Shown piece by piece: positions 44,413 through 54,473 of a stretch of DNA of 64,000 bases. The notes below the pieces were generated by a model that had not been told where the DNA came from, did no database searches, and worked only from the letters and a program-made list of their open reading frames with translations. The stretch lies in assembly GCF_029962605.1 (NCBI RefSeq), contig NZ_CP124750.1, forward strand, positions 3,596,001 through 3,660,000, in the 5' to 3' direction. The first letter of the stretch is position 1. Each line of letters begins with the position of its first letter. A program made the position numbers and the translations under genes. This DNA comes from Serratia sarumanii. GTDB lineage: Bacteria; Pseudomonadota; Gammaproteobacteria; Enterobacterales; Enterobacteriaceae.

Positions 44413-44816
44413 ACAAATTCCTCTTTAAAATAAAACAAGAAAAATGACACTAAATTCCCAAGGTGGTGGCGCACAAAAATCGATCAAATCGAACAAGGAT
44501 ACTCAAGGCAACAAGCAATATACTTCATAAATGAGAGCGCTATCTTAAATACTATTCATCACGACCTGATATAAAATTCATCATAGCGCTCTATTTTTGC
44601 ATTGTGACAGTTAAATAAATTCAGCCTAACGATCAAAGATCGTCATCATAATATTTTTCGTTAATAGCCGTTAAAACATTCCGCTCTGTCGCACGACCAG
44701 AATGATAAAAATAAAACAAGCCGACAAGAAGGGTTATTTCCAATTACGTTATTAGCCTCTCATTTTGTCGGTGAAATACGCTCAACTTACAACATAATTT
44801 CAGTCAGGAGTGACTT
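44413..44816. promoter_or_regulatory. chiR-cbp21 regulatory region with a 10-bp inverted repeat
   Basis: 404 bp, very AT-rich, no gene. AGAGCGCTAT (44534-44543) and ATAGCGCTCT (44583-44592) are perfect complements 39 bp apart, each containing the palindrome AGCGCT. Spaced half-sites of this kind fit a looping or multi-site LysR operator, probably for ChiR. The cbp21 ribosome binding site is CAGGAGTG before ATG 44817. Confidence 0.55.
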
Positions 44817-45410
44817 ATGAACAAAACTTCCCGTACCCTATTCTCTCTGGGCCTGCTGAGCGCAGCCATGTTCGGCGTTTCGCAACAGGCGAATGCTCAC
44901 GGTTATGTCGAATCGCCGGCCAGCCGCGCTTATCAGTGCAAACTGCAGCTCAACACCCAGTGCGGCAGCGTGCAGTATGAACCGCAGAGCGTCGAAGGCC
45001 TGAAAGGCTTCCCGCAGGCCGGCCCGGCTGACGGCCACATCGCCAGCGCCGACAAGTCCACCTTCTTCGAACTGGATCAGCAAACGCCGACGCGCTGGAA
45101 CAAGCTCAACCTGAAAACCGGCCCGAACTCCTTTACCTGGAAGCTGACCGCGCGTCACAGCACCACCAGCTGGCGCTATTTCATCACCAAGCCGAACTGG
45201 GACGCTTCGCAGCCGCTGACCCGCGCCTCCTTTGATCTGACGCCGTTCTGCCAGTTCAACGACGGCGGCGCCATCCCTGCCGCACAGGTTACCCACCAAT
45301 GCAATATACCGGCAGATCGCAGCGGTTCGCACGTGATCCTTGCCGTGTGGGATATAGCCGACACCGCCAACGCCTTCTATCAGGCGATCGACGTCAACCT
45401 GAGCAAATAA
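44817..45410 (+). CDS. cbp21: Chitin-active lytic polysaccharide monooxygenase CBP21 (AA10)
   Basis: A 197-residue secreted copper enzyme that oxidatively cleaves crystalline chitin and boosts the chitinases. The signal peptide ends QQANA, leaving His28 as the N-terminal residue of the mature protein ([20 protein letters not shown]). The second copper histidine is His114 in [12 protein letters not shown], together forming the histidine brace. Four cysteines match two disulfides. It is strongly induced by chitin and depends on ChiR. Its terminator follows at 45433. Confidence 0.99.
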   Translation: MNKTSRTLFSLGLLSAAMFGVSQQANAHGYVESPASRAYQCKLQLNTQCGSVQYEPQSVEGLKGFPQAGPADGHIASADKSTFFELDQQTPTRWNKLNLKTGPNSFTWKLTARHSTTSWRYFITKPNWDASQPLTRASFDLTPFCQFNDGGAIPAAQVTHQCNIPADRSGSHVILAVWDIADTANAFYQAIDVNLSK

Positions 45411-45432
45411 TCGGCCAAATGAGGCCATCTTT

Positions 45433-45468
45433 GAGGGTTCAGCCTGGCGCTGAACCCTTCTTTTTTTG
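45433..45468 (+). terminator. cbp21 terminator
   Basis: GAGGGTTCAG (45433-45442), loop CCTGGCG, CTGAACCCTTC (45450-45460) followed by seven or eight Ts. Confidence 0.9.
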
Positions 45469-45667
45469 GCTCTCGCGCCACCGCCCCCCTCGCCTCTCCC
45501 GCCGTAAACCGCGCCCCGCCTGGGTTTACTCGGCATTCATTGTTATTATCCATCGCAACAATCAGAAAAAGCGCATTTTCATTCCCGACCCGATGATGCA
45601 GTGTGTTCCCCCTATGATGAAAAAGGTTCTCATTTCCCTACGTTGAGCTTGGTCAAGGAGCTTATCA

Positions 45668-46618
45668 ATGAATCAATTAGACGCACTCAAGCAGCTGACC
45701 ACGGTGGTCGCCGACAGCGGCGATATCGAATCCATCCGCCAGTTCGAACCCCAGGACGCTACCACCAACCCTTCGCTGATCCTGAAAGCCGCCGCGCTGC
45801 CGCAGTACAAGGCGCTGATCACCGAAGCACTGGACTATGCCCGCCGCCAGGGCGGCAGCAAGGAAACCCAGCTGATCAACGCCAGCGATAAGCTGGCGGT
45901 CAATATCGGCGTCGAGATCCTCAAAAGCGTGCCGGGCCGCATCTCCACCGAAGTGGACGCCCGCCTGTCGTTCGATCGCGGCATGTGCGTCGCCAAAGCG
46001 CGCAAGCTGATCGCCATGTATCAAGAACAGGGCATCGACAAATCGCGCATCCTGATCAAACTGGCTTCCACCTGGGAAGGCATCAAAGCCGCCGAGGAGC
46101 TGGAAAAAGAAGGCATCAACACCAACCTGACGCTGCTGTTCTCCTTCGCCCAGGCCCGCGCCTGCGCCGAAGCCGGCGTGTATCTGATCTCGCCGTTCGT
46201 CGGCCGCATCTATGACTGGTATCAGGCCAAACAGCCTGCCGCCAACTACGACGCCGAGCAGGATCCGGGCGTGAAATCGGTGCGCACCATCTATGAATAC
46301 TACAAGCGTCATCGTTACCAGACGGTGATCATGGGCGCCAGCTTCCGCAAGGTTGAGCAGATCCTGGCGCTGGCCGGCTGCGATCGCCTGACCATCGCGC
46401 CGAACCTTTTGGAACAGCTGAAAAACAGTGACCGGCCGGTCGAGCGCAAGCTGACCCCGTCCACCGAGGGCTTCCACCAACCGGCCCCGCTGGCCGAAGC
46501 GGAGTTCCGCTGGCTGCACAACCAGGACGCCATGGCGGTGGAAAAACTCGCCGAAGGCATTCGCCTGTTCGCCGTCGACCAGCAGAAGCTGGAAGACATG
46601 TTGGCCGCTCAACTGTAA
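45668..46618 (+). CDS. talA: Transaldolase
   Basis: A pentose phosphate enzyme that moves a dihydroxyacetone unit; 316 residues, as in E. coli TalA. The Schiff-base lysine is in [20 protein letters not shown]. Also seen: [59 protein letters not shown], and [26 protein letters not shown] before the ATG. It is followed after 18 bp by transketolase, as in E. coli talA-tktB, so the identity as TalA rather than TalB rests on context. Confidence 0.95.
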   Translation: MNQLDALKQLTTVVADSGDIESIRQFEPQDATTNPSLILKAAALPQYKALITEALDYARRQGGSKETQLINASDKLAVNIGVEILKSVPGRISTEVDARLSFDRGMCVAKARKLIAMYQEQGIDKSRILIKLASTWEGIKAAEELEKEGINTNLTLLFSFAQARACAEAGVYLISPFVGRIYDWYQAKQPAANYDAEQDPGVKSVRTIYEYYKRHRYQTVIMGASFRKVEQILALAGCDRLTIAPNLLEQLKNSDRPVERKLTPSTEGFHQPAPLAEAEFRWLHNQDAMAVEKLAEGIRLFAVDQQKLEDMLAAQL

Positions 46619-46636
46619 CCGCACTGGAGTTTCGTT

Positions 46637-48631
46637 ATGTCTTCTCGTAAAGAGCTTGCCAACGCCATCCGCGCACTCAGCATGGACGCCGTACAAAAAG
46701 CCAATTCCGGCCACCCGGGTGCCCCTATGGGCATGGCGGACATCGCCGAAGTCCTGTGGCGTGACTACCTCAACCACAACCCGACTAACCCGCACTGGGC
46801 TGACCGCGACCGTTTCGTGCTCTCCAACGGCCACGGCTCCATGTTGATTTACAGCCTCCTGCACCTCACCGGCTACGACCTGCCGATGCGCGAGCTGGAA
46901 AACTTCCGTCAGCTGCACTCCAAAACCCCAGGGCACCCGGAGTACGGCTACACCCCGGGCGTTGAGACCACCACCGGCCCGCTGGGCCAGGGCATCGCCA
47001 ACGCCGTCGGCTTCGCCATCGCCGAACGCACCCTGGCCGCGCAGTTCAACCGCCCGGGCCACGACATCGTTGACCACCACACCTACGCCTTCATGGGCGA
47101 CGGCTGCATGATGGAAGGCATCTCGCACGAAGTCTGCTCTCTGGCCGGTACCCTCAAGCTCGGCAAGCTGACCGCTTTCTACGATGACAACGGCATCTCC
47201 ATCGACGGCCACGTCGACGGCTGGTTCACCGACGACACCGCCCTGCGCTTCGAAGCCTACGGCTGGCACGTGGTGCGCAACGTCGACGGCCACAACCCGG
47301 ACGCCATCAAGGCCGCGATTGAAGAAGCCCGCAAGGTGACCGACAAGCCGTCGCTGCTGATGTGCAAGACCGTTATCGGCTTCGGTTCGCCGAACAAGGC
47401 CGGCACCCATGACGTGCACGGCGCCGCGCTGGGCGCCGCCGAAGTGGCCGCCACCCGCGAAGCGCTGGGCTGGAAATACGCCGCCTTTGAAATCCCGCAG
47501 GACATCTACGCCCAGTGGGACGCCAAGGAAGCCGGTCAGGCCAAAGAAGCGGCCTGGAACGACAAATTCGCCGCCTACGCCAGGGCCTTCCCGGAGCTGG
47601 CCGCCGAGTTCAAGCGCCGCATGAACGGCGAGCTGCCGGCCGACTGGAAAGCCGACGCCAAGGCGTTCGTGGAAAAACTGCAGGCCAACCCGGCCAACAT
47701 CGCCAGCCGCAAGGCGTCGCAGAACGCGCTGGAAGCGTTCGGCAAGGTGCTGCCGGAGTTCCTGGGCGGCTCCGCCGACCTGGCGCCGAGCAACCTGACC
47801 ATGTGGTCAGGCTCGAAAGCGCTGAACGTTGACCCGGCGGGCAACTACATTCATTACGGCGTGCGCGAGTTCGGCATGACCGCCATCACCAACGGCATCG
47901 CGCTGCACGGCGGCTTCCTGCCGTACTCGGCGACTTTCCTGATGTTCGTGGAATACGCCCGCAACGCGGTGCGCATGGCGGCGCTGATGAAGCTGCGCAA
48001 CGTGTTCGTCTACACCCACGACTCCATCGGTCTGGGCGAAGACGGCCCGACCCACCAGCCGGTGGAGCAGCTGGCAAGCCTGCGCGTGACCCCGAACATG
48101 AGTACCTGGCGCCCGTGCGACCAGGTGGAATCGGCGGTGGCGTGGCAGTACGGCATCGAGCGCAACGACGGCCCGACCACGCTGGTGTTCTCGCGCCAGA
48201 ACCTGACCCAGCAGCCACGCACCGCAGAGCAGCTGGCGAACGTGTACCGCGGCGGCTACGTGCTGAAAGACTGCGCGGGCACGCCGGACGTTATCCTGAT
48301 TGCCACCGGCTCCGAAGTGGGCATCACGGTGGAAGCGGCGGACAAGCTGACTGCGGCGGGCCGCAAGGTGCGCGTGGTGTCGATGCCGTCGACGGACGCG
48401 TTCGACAAGCAGGATGCGGCGTACCGCGAGTCGGTGCTGCCGGCGGCGGTGACGGCGCGCGTGGCGGTGGAAGCGGGTATCGCGGACTACTGGTACAAGT
48501 ACGTGGGGCTGAACGGCGCCATCGTGGGCATGACCACCTTCGGTGAGTCGGCGCCGGCGGAGCAGCTGTTCGCCGAGTTCGGCTTCACCGTGGACAACGT
48601 GGTGGCCAAGGCGCAGGCGCTGCTGAAGTAA
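46637..48631 (+). CDS. tktB: Transketolase
   Basis: A thiamine-diphosphate enzyme of the pentose phosphate pathway, 664 residues. The ThDP motif is [20 protein letters not shown] to [17 protein letters not shown]. Also [40 protein letters not shown], and the pyrimidine domain [40 protein letters not shown]. Named tktB from its position after talA; the sequence alone does not separate it from tktA. Third-position use is strongly G/C throughout, most extreme after about 48300. Confidence 0.95.
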   Translation: MSSRKELANAIRALSMDAVQKANSGHPGAPMGMADIAEVLWRDYLNHNPTNPHWADRDRFVLSNGHGSMLIYSLLHLTGYDLPMRELENFRQLHSKTPGHPEYGYTPGVETTTGPLGQGIANAVGFAIAERTLAAQFNRPGHDIVDHHTYAFMGDGCMMEGISHEVCSLAGTLKLGKLTAFYDDNGISIDGHVDGWFTDDTALRFEAYGWHVVRNVDGHNPDAIKAAIEEARKVTDKPSLLMCKTVIGFGSPNKAGTHDVHGAALGAAEVAATREALGWKYAAFEIPQDIYAQWDAKEAGQAKEAAWNDKFAAYARAFPELAAEFKRRMNGELPADWKADAKAFVEKLQANPANIASRKASQNALEAFGKVLPEFLGGSADLAPSNLTMWSGSKALNVDPAGNYIHYGVREFGMTAITNGIALHGGFLPYSATFLMFVEYARNAVRMAALMKLRNVFVYTHDSIGLGEDGPTHQPVEQLASLRVTPNMSTWRPCDQVESAVAWQYGIERNDGPTTLVFSRQNLTQQPRTAEQLANVYRGGYVLKDCAGTPDVILIATGSEVGITVEAADKLTAAGRKVRVVSMPSTDAFDKQDAAYRESVLPAAVTARVAVEAGIADYWYKYVGLNGAIVGMTTFGESAPAEQLFAEFGFTVDNVVAKAQALLK

Positions 48632-48654
48632 GCGGCCTGGCGCCAGCCAATAAG

Positions 48655-48683
48655 AAAGCCGGTCATCGTGACCGGCTTTTTTT
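48655..48683 (+). terminator. tktB terminator
   Basis: AAAGCCGGTCA (48655-48665), loop TCG, TGACCGGCTTT (48669-48679), then more Ts. It reaches the stop of convergent nudK, so it overlaps the ends of both genes. Confidence 0.9.
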
Positions 48684-49257
48684 ATGCCATCACCCGATGG
48701 ATCTGCAAATACTGCAGCAGCATGATGGTCTTGCCGTCTTTAATGCGGCCGTCGGCGATCATCGCCACCGCTTCGCTGAACGGCAGTTCGATCACTTCAA
48801 TATCTTCATCTTCAATGCCGCCGCCGGCCGCACGCCGCTCATCGTCATGGTATTCGGCGATAAAGAAGTGCACGATCTCGGTCACGCCGCCCGGCGACAT
48901 GTAGGCTTCGAAGATTTTCTTGACCTCGCCCACCTGAAAACCGGTCTCTTCCACCGCTTCGCGGCGCGCGCACTGCTCCGGAGAATCGGCGTCCAGCAGG
49001 CCGGCGCAGGCCTCGAGCAGCATGCCGCTCTCGTTGCCGTTGACATAGGTCGGCATGCGGAACTGGTTGGTCAGCACCACCGTGCCCTTGGCGCGGTTGT
49101 ACAGCAAAATGGTGGCGCCGTTGCCGCGATCGTAGACCTCGCGCATCTGTTGCACCGAACCGCCGTTTTTGCGTTTCAGATCGAACGTATACTTATGCAG
49201 CACATACCAGTTGTCCGACAGCAGCTCTTTCTTCACATTCTCAATTTTCGACGACAT
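48682..49257 (-). CDS. nudK: GDP-mannose pyrophosphatase NudK
   Basis: A 191-residue Nudix hydrolase that splits GDP-mannose to GMP and mannose-1-phosphate. The Nudix box is [20 protein letters not shown] followed by GFQVG; the N-terminus [20 protein letters not shown] and [20 protein letters not shown] match NudK. It follows tktB as in E. coli, on the opposite strand. Confidence 0.94.
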   Translation of the reverse strand: MSSKIENVKKELLSDNWYVLHKYTFDLKRKNGGSVQQMREVYDRGNGATILLYNRAKGTVVLTNQFRMPTYVNGNESGMLLEACAGLLDADSPEQCARREAVEETGFQVGEVKKIFEAYMSPGGVTEIVHFFIAEYHDDERRAAGGGIEDEDIEVIELPFSEAVAMIADGRIKDGKTIMLLQYLQIHRVMA

Positions 49258-49491
49258 GACCCTTTTTCCTTGAGTTGCAACCTGAAGATCATACCGCGAT
49301 TACGCCGCGCCGCGGCAGACGATTTGCAACAAAACATCATCGGCCCCGGCGGCGGCCCGACCTGAAATCATCTTAAAGTAAGCACATCTAAGTAGCGGAA
49401 ACCCTGAAAAAAAACCATAAGGGATAGCGCCACATCATCCTAATAACACGCGCCTATTTTATTTTTCAACGCCTCTTTAGGGAAAACCAAC

Positions 49492-51138
49492 GTGAAACTG
49501 ACTCATCGCTGCTTGTTACCATTAAGCCTTTTATTGATGGCCAGCGCCGGCGCTCAGGCGGCGGACTGCGCCAACGTGCCGGAATGGGCGGCTAAAACCT
49601 ACGCCATCAAAGGCACGCAGGTCATAAAGGACAATACGCTGTTCGCCAATAAATGGTGGGCAGAAAAACACCATATCCCCGGCGTAGCCGGTTGGGTCGG
49701 CGAACCCTGGCAAAACCTCGGCCAGTGTGCCGCCCAGGAGACTCCCTGGTGGCAAGCCTATGCCGAGCAGGAGGGATTCAACGATGCGCTGCGTTACATC
49801 GGCACCAGCCTGGATGCGCTGAATCAGGATGCCGAACAGGCGCTGGCGGACTCGCAAGATGCCCGCACGCCGCTGTATTGGCTCAAACGCACCATGCAGA
49901 TGTACCCGTCAGACACGCCAAATGTCTACCGGCTGCCGATCGTTCACGCCGCCAGTTGGTACAACTCCTTGTATGGCAGCATGGCGCGCGGAATTTTCTT
50001 CTACACCCGCACGCTTGGGAATCAGGGCGACAGCGTCACGATAAAGGCCGGAACTATTCCGGCAGGCAGCTCATGTTTTGCGGCGACCAGCGCCCGTTTC
50101 GATAACGTTGACAACATCTACTCGAACAAACGAAAGCTTGATGCCAACAAGGAGACCACTTATACCTTCGCGCAAACCGGCGTCCTGGCCTTAGGCTGCA
50201 GCCATCCGCAAAAACAGCAAAACGGCGAATTTGTCCGGTTAGAGGTGAGCGGCGGTGGCGACAGCAACCTGCACATTCTCGGTCAGAATACGCAAGGCGA
50301 CTGGGAGCAACAGAAGGCCGGCGCCGGCATCCTGGGCGGCGCCGTGTTGTATGACGGTAAATCCAATCACTTCGTACCGAAGAAAATCACCGACAAAACG
50401 CAGGAGATCATCAATAAATCGCTGGGGGAAAGCCTCAGCATCGCCGCGCTGTATGAAGCGGTGAACGGCATGGACGGCACCCACGAGATGTTCACGGCAT
50501 CACAGGGTTCCCTGTTCCTCAACTACAGCAAATGCTGCAGCGCCGAATACCGCGAGGGCGCGGTCAACGTCGGTTTCTTCGCCGACAAGACCACCCGCGC
50601 CAACGCCGCCCACTGGGGACTCTGGCACGAACTGGGGCATGAGAACGAACCGCAGTGGGAATACAACGTATTCCCCGAAGTGCAGGTCAACCGTTATTCG
50701 GTACTGGCTTGCCGCCTGTTGTCGGAACGCAACGATTTCGACTATGGCCCAACCTGCAAACTGGGCGCCGACAAGGAGTGGGATCGGGATGCGGTGCGTA
50801 AGTTCCTCGCATCAGAAGTGCGCTATGACGAATTCCCGAAAAAGCAGCATGATGTCGCGCTGGGGTTTTTTACCCATCTGTTGCACGCTTATGATGAATC
50901 CTTCTTCCCGCGGATTAATCAGGAACGGCTGAAGCAGACTTTCGCTGCGCCGGGTAACACCATGCAGGATAAGTATAAATACGTTTTCGGCACGCCGCAG
51001 AAGGTCATCGACTTCAGCGTGGTCGTCTACAGCCGGGAGGCGGGGCAGGATCTGCGCGAGTACTTCACCCGCTGGGGGCTGCGCTTCAGCGACCACGCAG
51101 CGAAGCAGGTGGCCGCGATGAATCTGCCGACGCCCTGA
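49492..51138 (+). CDS. Secreted M60-family (enhancin-like) metallopeptidase with chitin-binding module
   Basis: 548 residues. A signal peptide (about 1-24, cleaved near AQA/AD) is followed by a CBM5/12-type chitin-binding module (about 26-79: EWAAKTYAIKGTQVIKDNTL, FANKWWAEKHHIPG, EPWQNLGQC). The M60 domain carries HELGH (His379, Glu380, His383), and the third zinc ligand is probably Glu396 in PEVQVNRYSVLA. M60 enzymes cleave glycoproteins such as mucins or insect peritrophic matrix. With a chitin-binding module, peritrophic or other chitin-associated glycoproteins are a likely target. It is a single gene with 234 bp of upstream sequence. No accessory protein or dedicated secretion gene is adjacent. 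Confidence 0.86.
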   Translation: MKLTHRCLLPLSLLLMASAGAQAADCANVPEWAAKTYAIKGTQVIKDNTLFANKWWAEKHHIPGVAGWVGEPWQNLGQCAAQETPWWQAYAEQEGFNDALRYIGTSLDALNQDAEQALADSQDARTPLYWLKRTMQMYPSDTPNVYRLPIVHAASWYNSLYGSMARGIFFYTRTLGNQGDSVTIKAGTIPAGSSCFAATSARFDNVDNIYSNKRKLDANKETTYTFAQTGVLALGCSHPQKQQNGEFVRLEVSGGGDSNLHILGQNTQGDWEQQKAGAGILGGAVLYDGKSNHFVPKKITDKTQEIINKSLGESLSIAALYEAVNGMDGTHEMFTASQGSLFLNYSKCCSAEYREGAVNVGFFADKTTRANAAHWGLWHELGHENEPQWEYNVFPEVQVNRYSVLACRLLSERNDFDYGPTCKLGADKEWDRDAVRKFLASEVRYDEFPKKQHDVALGFFTHLLHAYDESFFPRINQERLKQTFAAPGNTMQDKYKYVFGTPQKVIDFSVVVYSREAGQDLREYFTRWGLRFSDHAAKQVAAMNLPTP

Positions 51139-51154
51139 AGCGCGGCAATAAAGC

Positions 51155-51178
51155 GCCCCCAGAAACAGGGGGCCTTCT
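51155..51178 (+). terminator. Possible terminator after the M60 peptidase
   Basis: GCCCCC (51155-51160) pairs with GGGGGC (51168-51173) around AGAAACA, but only a short, broken T stretch follows. Weak candidate. Confidence 0.4.
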
Positions 51179-51292
51179 GCCTGATTTCATCCGCGCTAAA
51201 GGCAAATCTTCAGAGAAAACCGGCCCGCCGCTGAACATCGGCGGGCATTTCGCTATTCATTTGATTACACAACGACAATTGTTCCCGTTTTG

Positions 51293-51322
51293 TTGACAAC
51301 TTGATACAAATCGCGGTGCAAT
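51293..51322 (+). promoter_or_regulatory. Candidate narQ promoter
   Basis: TTGACA at 51293-51298 is a perfect -35 hexamer, with TGCAAT at 51317-51322 after 18 bp as a moderate -10. It lies about 75 bp before the narQ start. Predicted from sequence only. Confidence 0.5.
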
Positions 51323-51398
51323 TTAGTTGCAAAAGTTATAGTTTTGCTTTCGAATGAAACTGGCGAAGCGCCTCACCTGAGAGAAAAGGATTCCGTGA

Positions 51399-53075
51399 TT
51401 GCTTGTTAAACGTTCCGTGACCGGCAGCCTGGCCAGAGCGCTGTTCGGCATCGTGATACTGTCGGTGCTCGCCACCGGGTTGGCGTTGACGACCGTCGCC
51501 GGCAGCCAGAGCGATGCCGAGGCGATCAACATCGCCGGTTCGCTGCGCATGCAAAGCTACCGCTTGGCCTTCGATCTCGAGCGGCAGAGCCCGGAGTTGG
51601 AGCTGCACCTGCAGCAGTATCGGCAATCTTTGCAGGCGCCCGCGTTGCAAAAGCTGGCGCGCTTTTACGTCCCGGCCGAGGTGCGCAACCACTATCTGGC
51701 GCTGCAACGAACATGGCAAACGATGGAGCGGCAGATCCGCGACGGGCAGGCGGCCGCCTACCGGGCTGAGGTCGCCGGCTACGTCAACCGCGTCGATCAT
51801 TTCGTTTCCGCTCTGCAGCGTTATTCCGAGTTGAAACTCACCCTGGTGGCCGCCGTCAGCGTACTGGGCTACGCCGCCATCATCGGTCTGGTGCTGTTCT
51901 GCATCCGCTTTATGCGCCGCCAGGTGGTCACGCCGCTGCAGCATCTGGTCGACGCCAGCCAGCGCGTGCAACAGCGCGACTTTCGCCATCCGCAGCTGGA
52001 CGTGGCGCTGCCGAACGAGCTCGGCGTGCTGTCGCAAACTTTCAGCGCCATGTCTGACGAGCTGGCCCGCCTCTATCAGTCGCTGGAGCTGAAAGTGCAG
52101 GAAAAGACCCAGCGCCTGCAGCAGGCCAACGACACGCTGGAGGTGCTCTATCGCTGCTCGCAGGCGCTGAGCGTGCGTCAGATCGATCAGCAGGCGTTCG
52201 AAAATGCGCTGCGCATCGTGCGCCAAAGCGAACGACTGCGCTGCATCCGGTTGAACGTGGCGGACGATCATGGCCAGTGGCAACTGAACGAAGGAGAGCC
52301 GGCGCCGGCGCAAACCTGGAGCGCGCTGCCGATCACCCAAGGCGATAAACTGCTGGGCGAGTTGCGATGGCAGCCCGAAGCGCAGCCGCCGCATCCTCAC
52401 CTGATGCAGAGCCTGGCCAACATGCTGGGGCGCGGCGTCTACTTCAACCGGGCGCAAAAGCAGCACCAATATCTGCTGTTGATGGAAGAACGTGGAACCA
52501 TCGCACGCGAGCTGCACGATTCGCTGGCGCAGACGCTGTCGTTCCTGCGCATCCAGCTGACGCTGCTCCGGCGCGCCGCCGACGATCCGGCGGCGCAGGC
52601 GATTATCGACGATTTCGAGCGCACGCTGGCCGATGCCTATCGCCAGCTGAGAGAATTGCTGGCCACCTTCCGCCTCAACATTCAGGAGGCGGATCTGAAT
52701 GCCGCGCTGGAGCAACTGTTGCAGCCATTAAAGGCGCTAACCCCCGCGCGGATTCAGTTACACTGTCGGCTGCCCTCGCAGGCGCTCAACGCCCAGCAGC
52801 AGGTGCACGCACTGCAGATCGTGCGCGAGGCGGTGCTCAATGCCATCAAGCACGCCGGAGCGAACGAGATCGCGGTATGTTGCGAGGTCAACGCCGCTGG
52901 CGACAACGTATTCAGCATTACCGACGACGGTTGCGGCATCGCCAGTCTGGAAGAACCGGAAGGGCATTACGGCTTGACCATCATGAGCGAACGCGCGGCG
53001 CGACTGGGAGGAACGCTGCGCATCCGGCGCAGAAGCGGCGGCGGCACGGCGGTCTGCCTGACATTCTCGCCCTGA
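51399..53075 (+). CDS. narQ: Nitrate/nitrite sensor histidine kinase NarQ
   Basis: A 558-residue inner membrane kinase. The nitrate-binding P-box is SDAEAINIAGSLRMQSYRLA (about 38-57), between transmembrane helices near 12-34 and 147-170. HAMP and a signalling helix follow, then HisKA_3 with phosphoacceptor His373 (EERGTIARELHDSLAQTLSF), the N box REAVLNAIKHAGANEIAV and GHYGLTIMSERAARLGGTL. Translation starts at TTG 51399, behind AAGGA at 51385-51389; it matches the E. coli N-terminus MIVKRPVSASLARA. Directly followed by its partner narP. Confidence 0.95.
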   Translation: MLVKRSVTGSLARALFGIVILSVLATGLALTTVAGSQSDAEAINIAGSLRMQSYRLAFDLERQSPELELHLQQYRQSLQAPALQKLARFYVPAEVRNHYLALQRTWQTMERQIRDGQAAAYRAEVAGYVNRVDHFVSALQRYSELKLTLVAAVSVLGYAAIIGLVLFCIRFMRRQVVTPLQHLVDASQRVQQRDFRHPQLDVALPNELGVLSQTFSAMSDELARLYQSLELKVQEKTQRLQQANDTLEVLYRCSQALSVRQIDQQAFENALRIVRQSERLRCIRLNVADDHGQWQLNEGEPAPAQTWSALPITQGDKLLGELRWQPEAQPPHPHLMQSLANMLGRGVYFNRAQKQHQYLLLMEERGTIARELHDSLAQTLSFLRIQLTLLRRAADDPAAQAIIDDFERTLADAYRQLRELLATFRLNIQEADLNAALEQLLQPLKALTPARIQLHCRLPSQALNAQQQVHALQIVREAVLNAIKHAGANEIAVCCEVNAAGDNVFSITDDGCGIASLEEPEGHYGLTIMSERAARLGGTLRIRRRSGGGTAVCLTFSP

Positions 53076-53236
53076 CCTTGCGGCTGTTCACTCTGCGTTA
53101 CGGTTGCCGCCGGCCTGAAGGCCGCCCGGGGAGGTTTGCGGTGCAGAATGCCGCTATTTTTGAAGAGACAGTCCCACTGTGAAGCACGCCTCCGGGCGCG
53201 TTTGAGTGGCTTTACTTGCTACAGGGAGCATATTTC

Positions 53237-53869
53237 ATGGTGATGAAGCAATACCGAGTCATGATCGTTGACGATCATCCGTTGATGCGGCGCGGCATCA
53301 AACAACTGCTGGGACTGGATGCGCGATTTGGCGTGGTGGCAGAGGCCGGCAACGGCAGCGAGGCGGTTGCGCTGGCGCTGCAGCACGCTCCGGACGTGAT
53401 CTTGTTGGATCTGAACATGAAGGGCATGTCGGGGCTGGATACGCTGCGGGCCCTGCGCGACGAAGGCGTGGACGCGCGCATCATCGTGCTGACGGTCTCC
53501 GACGCGCGCAGCGATCTGTATGCGCTTATCGACGCCGGCGCCGACGGCTATCTGCTGAAAGACAGCGAACCCGAACAACTGCTGGAGCACATCAGCGCCG
53601 CCGCCGAGGGCCAGAACGTGATCAGCGACGCCATGGCCGACTATTTGCTGGCGCGCAGCGAGCAGCGCGACCCCTTCGCCGCCTTGACCGAACGCGAACT
53701 GGACGTCCTGCAAGAGGTGGCGCGCGGCCTGTCCAACAAGCAGGTGGCGGCGCAGTTGCATATCTCTGAAGAAACCGTGAAGGTGCACATCCGCAACATA
53801 CTGCGCAAGCTGGACGTGCGTTCTCGCGTGGCGGCGACGGTGATGTACCTGGAGTACAAAAGCCACTGA
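53237..53869 (+). CDS. narP: Nitrate/nitrite response regulator NarP
   Basis: A 210-residue NarL/FixJ-type regulator. Receiver: VMIVDDHPLMRRGIKQLLGL, phosphorylated Asp58 (VILLDLNMKGMSGLDTLRAL), switch Thr in IIVLTVSDARSD and Lys in GADGYLLKDSEPEQLL. LuxR-type HTH: LTERELDVLQEVARGLSNKQ, SEETVKVHIRNILRKLDVRS. AGGGAG (53223-53228) sets the start at ATG 53237 rather than TTG 53216. In E. coli narP is far from narQ; here they are 161 bp apart and probably co-transcribed. Confidence 0.93.
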   Translation: MVMKQYRVMIVDDHPLMRRGIKQLLGLDARFGVVAEAGNGSEAVALALQHAPDVILLDLNMKGMSGLDTLRALRDEGVDARIIVLTVSDARSDLYALIDAGADGYLLKDSEPEQLLEHISAAAEGQNVISDAMADYLLARSEQRDPFAALTERELDVLQEVARGLSNKQVAAQLHISEETVKVHIRNILRKLDVRSRVAATVMYLEYKSH

Positions 53870-53901
53870 TCGCCCCGCCCCGGCCGATCCGCCGGGGCCG
53901 C

Positions 53902-54180
53902 TTACTCGATGGCGCTGAGCAGCGCCTGATGATGCTGGTGCACCCAGCTCTTGTTGAACGGCCCCCAGCTTTCCAACTGATAGAAACCGTCGTTGTTGCG
54001 CACGCCCTGCTGCACGAACTGCAGCTCGACGCCCATGCCGGGCAGCGCCTTCAGCACATCCTGCAACGTACGGCGCGGCCAGCCGGTCAGCGCCATCAAC
54101 CGCGGCACATTGGGCCGCTCACTGTGGCTGATCAGCCAGCATAAATAAAGCCGACGGGCAAATACCGGGTTAATTCCCAT
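53902..54180 (-). CDS. Small winged-helix DNA-binding protein
   Basis: 92 residues (NPVFARRLYLCWLISHSERP, NVPRLMALTGWPRRTLQDVL). It looks like a short winged helix of the HTH_43/YfhG-like kind, with helix-turn-helix around RLMALTGWPRRTLQDVLKAL and a beta wing with aromatic residues (DGFYQLESWG). I do not recognise a named gene. It lies between narP and acrD and is read away from acrD, so acrD control is possible, but this is context only. Confidence 0.65.
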   Translation of the reverse strand: MGINPVFARRLYLCWLISHSERPNVPRLMALTGWPRRTLQDVLKALPGMGVELQFVQQGVRNNDGFYQLESWGPFNKSWVHQHHQALLSAIE

Positions 54181-54473
54181 GCCAAGCTCCTGCTGTAAGG
54201 TGAGGCCAGTTTTTACTTTTCGATTCCCTGCGGCGAAAAAATGCGCAAGGCCTTTGATAGTAATAAAAATGTCTTAATAGCGTACAATTACCGACGCCGA
54301 TACGCCCGCGCCGTTTTCCGCTACCGTTATTTACACTATCTCCTTTTTTTCTCCACGCTTTCCTCGGCTATCCCGAGTAAAGTGCAATAGCGCCGGAATC
54401 CTTCCCTGCCGCTGAAATGCATATTTCCGATGCGTTTTAAAGATAGAACAAGTCATAACGAGGTTCGCGCTGC

